Source of the DNA: Bacteroidota bacterium
GTDB taxonomy: Bacteria > Bacteroidota > Bacteroidia > Bacteroidales > WCHB1-69
Length of the DNA: 46,416 nt
Direction of reading: 5' to 3'
NCBI GenBank assembly: GCA_017860455.1
Contig: JAGDMF010000016.1
Location: forward strand, 1 to 46,416
The position numbers were made by a program, and so were the translations under genes. Numbering within the stretch: position 1 is the stretch's first letter; every line of letters starts with the position of its first letter. Positions 8,313 through 14,662 of the stretch are shown here, piece after piece. Under the pieces are notes generated by a model that saw only the letters and a program-made list of their open reading frames with translations, did no database searches and was not told the DNA's origin.

Positions 8313-8324
8313 TTATTATCTTTG
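8295..8324 (+). promoter_or_regulatory. Bacteroidota promoter of the Crp/Fnr gene
   Basis: TTTG (8295-8298), 18 nt, then TATCTTTG (8317-8324): a good -33/-7 pair. The -33 element lies inside the GCCTTTG word repeat. The ATG at 8329 is only 4 nt past the -7 element, so transcription would start at or next to the start codon, implying a leaderless or nearly leaderless mRNA. Confidence 0.7.
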
Positions 8325-8328
8325 TGGA

Positions 8329-9006
8329 ATGAAACACGAATGTATAAATTGCCCGTATAAGTCAAGTGCTGCTAAAACGCTTGATGAAAATGGAGTTGCA
8401 AAGCTCACATCAAACCATGTTGCGGTTAGTTTTGCAAAAGGAGATAATATTATTAAACAAGGTAATTACACTACAAATGTAGCATTTCTAAGAAAAGGTT
8501 TTGTAAAAATTCACATTTCGGGTCCTGCCGGAGAACATATTACACGTTTAGCTAAGGCGCCTACTCATCTTGGATTGCCCACCACTTTTGGGGTAAATAT
8601 CAATCAATATTCGGTAACGGCCATCTCAGATGTAGAAATTTGTTTTATAGATTTTAATACTTTTCTCTCCTTTTTACATGAAAATACTGCATTTTCATAT
8701 CAAATTATTCTGGAATTGTGTAATAATGAACTGGAATCTTATCGAAGATGCGTCAATAGAACTCAAAAACAGACCCGAGGGAATGTAGCAGATATTTTAC
8801 TGGAATTTTCAGGTGACATTTATCAATCTGACATATTTATAATGCCCTTAAATCAAACCGAAATTGGCACCATGTGTGACTCAACGAGAGAGAGTATCAG
8901 TCGGATATTAACGGAATATGAAAGAGAAGGGATCATTTCGATACAAGGAAAAACCGTCACGATACTCAATAAGAAATCACTAGAGATGATCAGTAAAAAC
9001 GGGTGA
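8329..9006 (+). CDS. Crp/Fnr family transcription regulator
   Basis: A 225-residue cytoplasmic DNA-binding regulator. Residues 30-125 form a cyclic-nucleotide-binding-like beta-roll (VSFAKGDNIIKQGNYTTNVAFLRKGFVKI). A dimerisation helix follows, then a C-terminal winged helix-turn-helix with recognition helix region LNQTEIGTMCDSTRESISRILTEYEREGII (about 180-210). The N-terminal CINCPYKS carries a Cys pair, as in many Bacteroidota Fnr-like proteins, but there are too few cysteines in the usual spacing to claim an oxygen-sensing 4Fe-4S cluster. No canonical cAMP pocket is evident. I chose the start at 8329 because it restores the family-typical MxxxCxxC start; an earlier in-frame codon at 8296 lies inside the promoter. 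Confidence 0.88.
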   Translation: MKHECINCPYKSSAAKTLDENGVAKLTSNHVAVSFAKGDNIIKQGNYTTNVAFLRKGFVKIHISGPAGEHITRLAKAPTHLGLPTTFGVNINQYSVTAISDVEICFIDFNTFLSFLHENTAFSYQIILELCNNELESYRRCVNRTQKQTRGNVADILLEFSGDIYQSDIFIMPLNQTEIGTMCDSTRESISRILTEYEREGIISIQGKTVTILNKKSLEMISKNG

Positions 9007-9011
9007 TTCGG

Positions 9012-9051
9012 GTGCTCGTGTGCTCATGTGCTCATGTGCTCGTGTGTTCAA
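9012..9051. repeat. GTGCTCAT octamer tandem repeat
   Basis: Five 8-nt units directly after the Crp stop codon: GTGCTCGT, GTGCTCAT, GTGCTCAT, GTGCTCGT, GTGTTCAA. The period changes from 8 to 7 exactly at 9052, where the next repeat starts. Confidence 0.9.
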
Positions 9052-9135
9052 TTTTTTATTTTTCATTTTTCATTTTTAATTTTTCATTTTTAATTGTTAA
9101 TTGTAACCTGTTACCTCTTACCTGTTACTTTATTT
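9052..9135. repeat. Heptamer repeat run: TTTTTCA then CTGTTAC families
   Basis: In one unbroken 7-nt frame from 9052: TTTTTTA, TTTTTCA, TTTTTCA, TTTTTAA, TTTTTCA, TTTTTAA, TTGTTAA, TTGTAAC, CTGTTAC, CTCTTAC, CTGTTAC, TTTATTT. The first family is the reverse complement of the ATGAAAA repeat at 952-979. The second resembles the reverse complement of the ACAAGTA words at 404-438. The run ends next to the holB -7 element. Confidence 0.88.
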
Positions 9136-9137
9136 CG

Positions 9138-9145
9138 TATTTTTG
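9138..9145 (+). promoter_or_regulatory. Bacteroidota -7 element for holB
   Basis: TATTTTTG matches TAnnTTTG and lies 19 nt before the ATG at 9165. It directly abuts the heptamer repeat run. No well-spaced TTG is visible upstream. Confidence 0.6.
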
Positions 9146-9164
9146 CATCTAAAATTTAATAATT

Positions 9165-10325
9165 ATGCTATTTAAAAATGTGATGGTAGATGATGAGTTG
9201 AAAATGCAGCTTATCACTTTGATAAAAGAGAATCGGATCAGTCATGCCCAGTTGTATTTATCCTCTGCCGGTGCACATTCCTTTGCATTAGCTATTGCAT
9301 TTGCTCAATATTTGTCCTGTGAGAATCCGAATGAAACTGATTCTTGTGGCATTTGTCCCACTTGCCAGAAGTTTGAAAAATTAGCTCATCCGGATTTACA
9401 TCTGATTTTCCCTAACTGCATCACTAAAAACGTTAAAAAAGATCCGGATTCTAAACAATTTGCTCAACAATTTCGTGAATTTGTATTTCAAAACAATTAT
9501 CATATTGATATTGATGATTGGTTAAAGGAACTGGACGGAGAAAATAAACAGGCAAGTATCAATATCAGAGATTGTTCCAATATTATCAACCAAAATAGCA
9601 TTCGTTCTTTTGAAGGTGGACACAAAATGTATATCATCTGGTGTGCGGATCGGTTATACCACGCAGCTGCACCAAAACTATTGAAAACACTAGAAGAACC
9701 TGAAAACAAAACTCTTTTTATTTTACTTACTGAAAATTCCGATAAAATATTAACCACAATTTTATCGAGAACTCAATTAGTTAAGATTCCTCAAATTAAA
9801 TCTGATGTCATAAAAAAACAATTGATTGAAGATTATAACATTTCAGAAACAAAAGCGGAAGACATTGCAGCAATATGTGAAGGCAACTATCACAAAGCTA
9901 AAACTTTAGCCACTGAAAGTACTCAATTGAGAGAAATGGTAAGCCAATTTGAAACTCTAGTGAAAAGTATCTATTCTCTAAGCAGAAAAGAATCCAATGA
10001 ACAAATTGGGTATCCTGATGTCAAAGAGATTATCAATGATATAGTTGCAAAAGGTCGTGAAGAACAAAAAAACTTTTTAAAGTATTTAATTCGAGGATTT
10101 CGGAATATGTTGATGATGAGTACAGATAACGAAAATTTGATTCGGGCTACAGCTGATGAAAAGAAAATTATCCAAAACTATAAAGATATGGTGACTTTAA
10201 AGAATGCAAATGCTATTCTAAATGAATGCAATTCAGCTATTTATCATATTGAAAGAAACGGTAATTCCGGATTGGTTTTTACTGATTTGTATCTGAAGTT
10301 GTCTCAGATTGTTTCTCCTGCTTAG
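9165..10325 (+). CDS. holB: DNA polymerase III delta-prime subunit
   Basis: A 386-residue clamp-loader subunit that helps load the DnaN sliding clamp. The N-terminal AAA+-like domain has a zinc-module cysteine set (CENPNETDSCGICPTCQKF, about residues 49-67). The Walker A position reads SSAGAHSFALA with no GKT/GKS, so ATP binding is lost, as in many delta-prime proteins. A sensor-like segment (AAPKLLKTLEEPENKTLFILLTE) and the ILSRTQ arginine-finger motif (SRC-like) follow. The C-terminal helical domain is less conserved. Its last 47 bp overlap the 3' end of the convergent ostA-like gene. Confidence 0.88.
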   Translation: MLFKNVMVDDELKMQLITLIKENRISHAQLYLSSAGAHSFALAIAFAQYLSCENPNETDSCGICPTCQKFEKLAHPDLHLIFPNCITKNVKKDPDSKQFAQQFREFVFQNNYHIDIDDWLKELDGENKQASINIRDCSNIINQNSIRSFEGGHKMYIIWCADRLYHAAAPKLLKTLEEPENKTLFILLTENSDKILTTILSRTQLVKIPQIKSDVIKKQLIEDYNISETKAEDIAAICEGNYHKAKTLATESTQLREMVSQFETLVKSIYSLSRKESNEQIGYPDVKEIINDIVAKGREEQKNFLKYLIRGFRNMLMMSTDNENLIRATADEKKIIQNYKDMVTLKNANAILNECNSAIYHIERNGNSGLVFTDLYLKLSQIVSPA

Positions 10326-11838
10326 ATCTGGGAACAGGATTTTTAAAAATATCTAAAATCTCTTTAGGTCTGTAAAAATCAAGCCATCTGAAATCTTTTA
10401 ACAACCGATCCTCTTTTTTAAGATCTCCATCTGCATAAATTTTACCATCCGGCTTATTATAGTAATGGATTCTTTGAATTTTGTTATTATCAAACAGCAA
10501 TTTCATCTCAGAAGTGAGGGAAACATTGATTCCAATGAGCGCAGTATCATCATCCACAATATAGTAAATACACTCTGCATTATTGAGGACATCTACCATC
10601 TGGAGTTTGTTATTTTGAATATATCCGATAATTTGAGTTCCTTTAATCTGATTAAACTCAGTATTTTCATATAAGGAGGAGACTATAAATCCTGCTTTAC
10701 ACAATTCCAGTTTGGTATGGGTGGAGTCGATAATCGTAAATCGAATCGTATCTGCAGTCAATTGATTCTCTCCGGACCATAACACAGGATTAAAATACAT
10801 CGTTAAAGTGGAATCTGTAATCATGTAAACGATTGAATCACAAGCTCCCTGCATCTCTTTGTTGAAAAATTTCGCTTGGTTAAAAGCATAAATTTCCAGA
10901 GGATTTTGAAGGGAATCAAATAGAAGCCTAAGAGTATCTGCATGCAAGAAAAGTGAATCAGCGTCATCGATCATAATCAGCAGCGCACTATCTGTAGTCA
11001 TAGAGTTACCTCCTAGTTCAGAATATTCAAAATAATTTCCTTTTACGACATACCCTTTGACAGTATCGGTAAGTACAATATTATTCCATCCAATTCCAAA
11101 TTTTTTATTTCTATCATAAAAAATACTGTCACCGACCAATTTTTGATCTTTATTGTTTAATTCCACTTCATTCACCAATAAAGCATAATCATTTTTAGTA
11201 TCATACCAACCGGATTTTGTAAAAATCTCATTCTCTTCAGAAAGCAGACGGGTTGGTGAGATAAAGTAAACTACTTCATTAAGAGTATTATATCTAAGTG
11301 AATCACAGTTAATGGTATATGAATTATTGACTAATACAACATCTCCTTTTAAAATTACAATTTTTTCATCGGTATAATAATAACCGGTATTACTGGTAAG
11401 GGTATCTTCATTATTAATCATTTTACCCCAAGTCGGATAGTAGCCCAATTGCTGATTGATATCATACGTCAGATTATTGGTAAAAAGAGCTGAACTTTTA
11501 TCTTTCAGGATCACTTTTCCTGTAATATTGGTCATTTTGGAATTTCCGTTGTATAACACCTGATCTCCGGTTAAAGTAACAGTATCATTTACGTAGATAC
11601 GAACAGGATTTCCATAAGCAATGGTATAGTTTTCATTGATATAACTATACGCACTATCGCAATAACCAATTGTATTTTCATGTCTGAACACAACATTTCC
11701 AACAAATTTTTCGATACCCGGAAAATTTTCGTCATCATGATACTGCCACTCTGCTCTAAAAGAAATTTTTTGTTGAGAAAAAACACTTAAAGAAGAGCTC
11801 AAAATAATCAATAAAATGAGAAAATGTTGTTGTTTCAT
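10279..11838 (-). CDS. OstA/LptA-like periplasmic protein
   Basis: A 519-residue protein with a signal peptide (MKQQHFLILLIILSSSLSVFSQ). It shows repeated beta-strand pairs of the OstA/LptA/LptD N-terminal kind, such as FVGNVVFRHENTIGYCDSAYSYINEN, ITGKVILKDKSSALFTNNLTYD and GDVVLVNNSYTINCDSLRYN. In Bacteroidota such long OstA-like proteins are thought to take part in moving lipopolysaccharide to the outer membrane. There is no LptD-type barrel at the C-terminus, which is charged and polar. It is 1 nt downstream of the MORN lipoprotein gene, so the two form an operon. The 3' end overlaps holB by 47 bp on the opposite strand. Confidence 0.8.
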   Translation of the reverse strand: MKQQHFLILLIILSSSLSVFSQQKISFRAEWQYHDDENFPGIEKFVGNVVFRHENTIGYCDSAYSYINENYTIAYGNPVRIYVNDTVTLTGDQVLYNGNSKMTNITGKVILKDKSSALFTNNLTYDINQQLGYYPTWGKMINNEDTLTSNTGYYYTDEKIVILKGDVVLVNNSYTINCDSLRYNTLNEVVYFISPTRLLSEENEIFTKSGWYDTKNDYALLVNEVELNNKDQKLVGDSIFYDRNKKFGIGWNNIVLTDTVKGYVVKGNYFEYSELGGNSMTTDSALLIMIDDADSLFLHADTLRLLFDSLQNPLEIYAFNQAKFFNKEMQGACDSIVYMITDSTLTMYFNPVLWSGENQLTADTIRFTIIDSTHTKLELCKAGFIVSSLYENTEFNQIKGTQIIGYIQNNKLQMVDVLNNAECIYYIVDDDTALIGINVSLTSEMKLLFDNNKIQRIHYYNKPDGKIYADGDLKKEDRLLKDFRWLDFYRPKEILDIFKNPVPRSKQEKQSETTSDTNQ

Positions 11839-11839
11839 T

Positions 11840-12505
11840 TTATTTATTTACCGGTTTTCCGTCCACTTCAATAATTCTATCATTTTGATAAATGGTGGTG
11901 CTTAATACAGTTCCATCCGGGTTATAATGGATTTCAGGGCCATTTTTTAATCCATTTTTAAAGGAAGTTTTAATACTAATATTTCCATTGGCATCAAATT
12001 GAGTTTGATTTCCGGTTCCCAAAACATAGTTGGATTCTCCGATTAACATTCCTCTTTGGTCATAAAATTCCCATTTTCCATCAGGGAGATCATTTTTATA
12101 GCTTCCTTTAGCAAAACTGACGCCATTTTCATACCAGGAACTATAAGAACCCTCTTTTTTTCCTTTTACAAAATGGACTTCAGATAAAATTTGACCTGAT
12201 TTAGACCAGGTTCTTTCGGTTCCTTCTATGATATCATTTTTATAAAATGCTTGATATTCCCTATTCCCATTAAAATAAAATTTTGATAATTCTCCCTCTT
12301 TCTTTCCATTTTTCATATTAACTTCCATAATTTTCGAGCCATATACAGGGTGAAAATATCTGGATATACCATTTTCTTTCCCAAAACGATATTGAATTTG
12401 AGATTTCACCCTACCGTTTTCAAAAAGTTCTGTTTTGGTTTTTGTGCAGGAAGTAACTGATATTAAAAGTATTAAAACTACTAAAAAAGAAAATATTCTT
12501 TTCAT
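11840..12505 (-). CDS. MORN-repeat lipoprotein (YwqK-like)
   Basis: A 221-residue lipoprotein: the signal peptide MKRIFSFLVVLILLISVTSC ends in a lipobox whose cysteine (residue 20) would be lipidated. The mature part is a string of MORN_2-type repeats, with motifs like NGKKEGELSKFYFNGN, KGKKEGSYSSWYENG, NDLPDGKWEFYDQRG and NGLKNGPEIHYNPDG. Proteins of this build are often annotated as YwqK-family antitoxins in databases, but nothing here suggests a toxin partner. A structural or envelope role is more likely. Tight coupling to the ostA-like gene hints at envelope assembly. A weak promoter (TATTTTTA on the minus strand, 12527-12534) lies 22 nt upstream. Confidence 0.8.
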   Translation of the reverse strand: MKRIFSFLVVLILLISVTSCTKTKTELFENGRVKSQIQYRFGKENGISRYFHPVYGSKIMEVNMKNGKKEGELSKFYFNGNREYQAFYKNDIIEGTERTWSKSGQILSEVHFVKGKKEGSYSSWYENGVSFAKGSYKNDLPDGKWEFYDQRGMLIGESNYVLGTGNQTQFDANGNISIKTSFKNGLKNGPEIHYNPDGTVLSTTIYQNDRIIEVDGKPVNK

Positions 12506-12547
12506 AAATCTATTTTTTTATGCTTGTAAAAATACAATTTATTTTTC

Positions 12548-12619
12548 AATAAGCACATTAGCATATTATCACATTAGCTTATTAGCTTATTATCACATTA
12601 GCTTATTAGCTTATTAATC
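12548..12619. repeat. CATTAGCT/TATTAGCT octamer tandem repeat
   Basis: Nine 8-nt units in one frame: AATAAGCA, CATTAGCA, TATTATCA, CATTAGCT, TATTAGCT, TATTATCA, CATTAGCT, TATTAGCT, TATTAATC. The three-unit motif TATTATCA-CATTAGCT-TATTAGCT is itself repeated. Related words occur at 14606-14625. Confidence 0.9.
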
Positions 12620-12620
12620 T

Positions 12621-12690
12621 AGGCGTGCCGGCTTCCCCAACTCCCGCATCCCATCGTTTTCCAACTTTGCGCGCTTTCCGGCTCCGGCCT
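12621..12690. other. GC-rich islet of unknown nature
   Basis: These 70 bases are 64% G+C by direct count, in flanks that are far more AT-rich. The segment contains CCGGCT twice and CCAACT twice. It has no start/stop pattern of a gene and no convincing hairpin. It sits directly between an octamer repeat and another word-repeat stretch, so it may be part of the same kind of element. Confidence 0.6.
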
Positions 12691-12697
12691 AAATTTT

Positions 12698-12760
12698 ACC
12701 ACGAAGACCGCTAAGAGTTTAAATCACAGAGAACCCAAAGAAACACTCAGCGTCCTCAGC
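12698..12760. repeat. Degenerate word-repeat stretch
   Basis: Loosely repeated words such as CACGAAGAC, CGCTAAGAG, CACAGAGAA and CACTCAGCG recur without a fixed period. The composition and style resemble the 9-10 nt words at 138-180 and 342-378. No coding potential is seen. Confidence 0.5.
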
Positions 12761-12935
12761 TTGAAAATAGGTTTTTAAACCCCATTTTTGGTCAATTTTA
12801 ACACTAAAATCAAATGACTTTTTGATCTGTTTTTAATTCAAATTTAAAAATTTAATAAAAAACTCGACATTTTTGAAATAAAATTATGCGCTCGTTCGGA
12901 AAAGTGGGTTAAAATGTTAAAAATGAAACAAATAT

Positions 12936-12966
12936 TGTTTTTGTATTATTTTTTTATTATAATTGC
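12936..12966 (+). promoter_or_regulatory. Probable promoter of the 13009 gene
   Basis: TTG (12936-12938), 20 nt, then TATAATTG (12959-12966), one mismatch from TAnnTTTG. It lies 42 nt before the ATG at 13009. Confidence 0.5.
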
Positions 12967-13008
12967 AAAATATTTATTCAATACAAAAATATTACAAAAA
13001 ACAAAAAA

Positions 13009-14514
13009 ATGAAAATCATGAGCAGTGACCCGATTAAAAATAAAATTTTCTGTTTTTTATTCCTTTTTTTTAGTGTCTTTGTTATACAGGCACAAAACCC
13101 CTCAATTGAATGGCAAAAGTGTTTTGGAGGGAGTTATGCTGAATATGGAAGATCAATTATTCAAACATCTGATGCTGGTTTTATTTCAGTTGGGAACACT
13201 CAATCTATTGATTTTGTCGCTGTTAACAATCATTCTCAAATAGAAGGCTCTAGCGATGCTTTTGTTGTAAAACTTTCAGCTAATTATTTGACAGAATGGA
13301 TTAAATGTCTTGGTGGAAGTAATAGTGATAATATAAATTCTGTAATTGAAACTTCTGATCAATGTTTCCTCTTATCAGGAATAACTGGTTCAATTGATGG
13401 TGATGTAACCAATAATCATGGAGGAACTGATGGATGGATTGTTAAATTAGATACTTCAGGAGAAATAATATGGCAGAAATGTTATGGTGGTACTGGTTCA
13501 TCAGATGTTATTTTCAAAACGATTCAAAATTATGATGAAAGTTTTATTTGTACCGGATATAGTAATTCAAATGATGGAGATGTGATTAATCCCGAAATGA
13601 TTATTAAAGGTTGGATTATTAAAATTGATAGTTTAGGAGATATAGAATGGAGTAGATGTTATGGAGATACGATAAAGAGTAAATTCTATGATATTATTCC
13701 AACTAATGATGGAGGGTATCTAATTGCAGGAAAAAAATTCTTAAATGGATTTAATGTAGCAAATATATGGATTGTGAAATTAAATGGATTAGGAAATATG
13801 GAATGGCAAATAGATTATGGTAGTTATTATGAAGAAATCTTTAGCATTAAACAACTTGCGGATGGAAGTTACATAGGGATTGGGGAAACTGTAGATAGTG
13901 TAGTTCATTTAAATACAGGATTGGTAATAAACATTTCAGAATCTGGAGTTTTAAATTGGGTTAAACAGGGTGATAATTATTGGGGTCGGTATACTTCAAT
14001 TGAAGTTGATTCTGATTCTAGTTTTGTGATAGGTGGTTATGGTCAAAATGAAGCCAATAATACTTCAGATTTTTTATTTGTAAAAATGTCCAATATAGGT
14101 AATATAATTTGGAAACAATATTATGGAGGATTATATACTGAAGAACTATATTCTTTTCAACAAACATCAGATGAAGGTTATATATTATCGGGTATTACAT
14201 CATCCGAATGGACAGGATATCATGGAGATTATGATGTGTGGATCGTTAAACTTTCACCTGAAACCGGTATTTCAGAAAATAATCAAATCAAAAATTTTCA
14301 AATTTATCCCAACCCAACCCAAGAAATTCTAAAAGTTAAAGTTGACCCTGCTTTAGTAAATCAACCCTATCAAATATTTTCAATTGCAGGTCAATTAGTT
14401 TTATCCGGAATATTGACTTCTGAAACATCCCAAATTAATTTGAATTCAATTTCAGAAGGAGTTTATTTTTTGCAAGTTGGAACTCAAACCGAAAAGTTTG
14501 TGAAAATAAAGTAA
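13009..14514 (+). CDS. Secreted repeat protein with T9SS type A sorting domain
   Basis: A 501-residue exported protein. The signal peptide runs to about residue 29 (VFVIQAQ). The body is about eight imperfect repeats of roughly 50 residues with the pattern W-K-x-(Y/F)-GG ... I-x-T-x-D-x-G-(F/Y) ... G-x-(T/S) ... D-x-W-(I/V)-V-K-L, for example EWQKCFGGSYAEYGRSIIQ and GGTDGWIVKLDTSG. This fits a beta-propeller. Residues from about 428 form a type A T9SS domain (FQIYPNPTQEILKVKVD ... EGVYFLQVGTQTEKFVKIK). Its function on the surface is unknown. An alternative start at 13018 would only shorten the signal peptide. Repeat islands flank it on both sides. Confidence 0.85.
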   Translation: MKIMSSDPIKNKIFCFLFLFFSVFVIQAQNPSIEWQKCFGGSYAEYGRSIIQTSDAGFISVGNTQSIDFVAVNNHSQIEGSSDAFVVKLSANYLTEWIKCLGGSNSDNINSVIETSDQCFLLSGITGSIDGDVTNNHGGTDGWIVKLDTSGEIIWQKCYGGTGSSDVIFKTIQNYDESFICTGYSNSNDGDVINPEMIIKGWIIKIDSLGDIEWSRCYGDTIKSKFYDIIPTNDGGYLIAGKKFLNGFNVANIWIVKLNGLGNMEWQIDYGSYYEEIFSIKQLADGSYIGIGETVDSVVHLNTGLVINISESGVLNWVKQGDNYWGRYTSIEVDSDSSFVIGGYGQNEANNTSDFLFVKMSNIGNIIWKQYYGGLYTEELYSFQQTSDEGYILSGITSSEWTGYHGDYDVWIVKLSPETGISENNQIKNFQIYPNPTQEILKVKVDPALVNQPYQIFSIAGQLVLSGILTSETSQINLNSISEGVYFLQVGTQTEKFVKIK

Positions 14515-14520
14515 AACGAC

Positions 14521-14636
14521 CCAATTAGCAAGACGGCAGACCTATATAGAACGTCGAACGTTTAACGTCGAACTTCTCCAGTCACCAGTCTCCTGTCGCC
14601 ACTCCAATTAGCACATTACCACATTCTTAAATTCCT
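14521..14636. repeat. Heptamer-to-octamer repeat island with flanking direct repeats
   Basis: From 14550 in one 7-nt frame: AACGTCG, AACGTTT, AACGTCG, AACTTCT, CCAGTCA, CCAGTCT, CCTGTCG, CCACTCC (to 14605). Then 8-nt words from 14605: CAATTAGC, ACATTACC, ACATTCTT, AAATTCCT (to 14636), leading straight into the -7 element TATTTTTG at 14637. The 10-mer CCAATTAGCA occurs exactly at 14521-14530 and 14604-14613, bracketing the heptamer stretch. Confidence 0.85.
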
Positions 14637-14644
14637 TATTTTTG
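14637..14644 (+). promoter_or_regulatory. Bacteroidota -7 element for the FAD/Fe-S oxidoreductase
   Basis: TATTTTTG matches TAnnTTTG, 18 nt before the ATG at 14663. It follows immediately, in phase, after the octamer words. No clear TTG -33 element. Confidence 0.6.
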
Positions 14645-14662
14645 CAGCTCAAACCTAACATC

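Larger units (their letters stand above)
12506..13008. other. Divergent spacer with repeats, GC islet and AT-rich promoter zone
   Basis: No gene is supported in these 503 bases. From left to right there is a weak minus-strand promoter, an octamer repeat (12548-12619), a GC-rich islet (12621-12690), a stretch of loosely repeated longer words (12698-12760), and an AT-rich segment ending in a plus-strand promoter for the 13009 gene. A short inverted repeat ATCAAA/TTTGAT occurs near 12812-12828, too weak to call a terminator. Confidence 0.75.

Noticed and set aside
9052-9100. Poly-T terminator after the Crp-like gene
   Set aside because: The T-rich run is a heptamer array without a stable stem before it.
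9165-10325. Call as DnaX (tau/gamma) rather than HolB
   Set aside because: Walker A lysine is absent and the length is short for DnaX; the zinc module and degenerate P-loop fit delta-prime.
11840-12505. Toxin-antitoxin system based on the YwqK label
   Set aside because: It is a lipoprotein with MORN repeats and no toxin gene adjoins it; the neighbour is an ostA-like gene.
12435-12617. Small plus-strand frame over the octamer repeat
   Set aside because: It is partly antisense to the MORN lipoprotein gene and partly translated repeat.
14521-14613. Insertion sequence with 10-bp target duplications
   Set aside because: No transposase and no terminal inverted repeats lie between the direct repeats; the content is only heptamers.
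404-14636. CRISPR array in the repeat-rich spacers
   Set aside because: Units are 7-10 nt and directly adjacent, with no unique spacers and no cas genes in the window.
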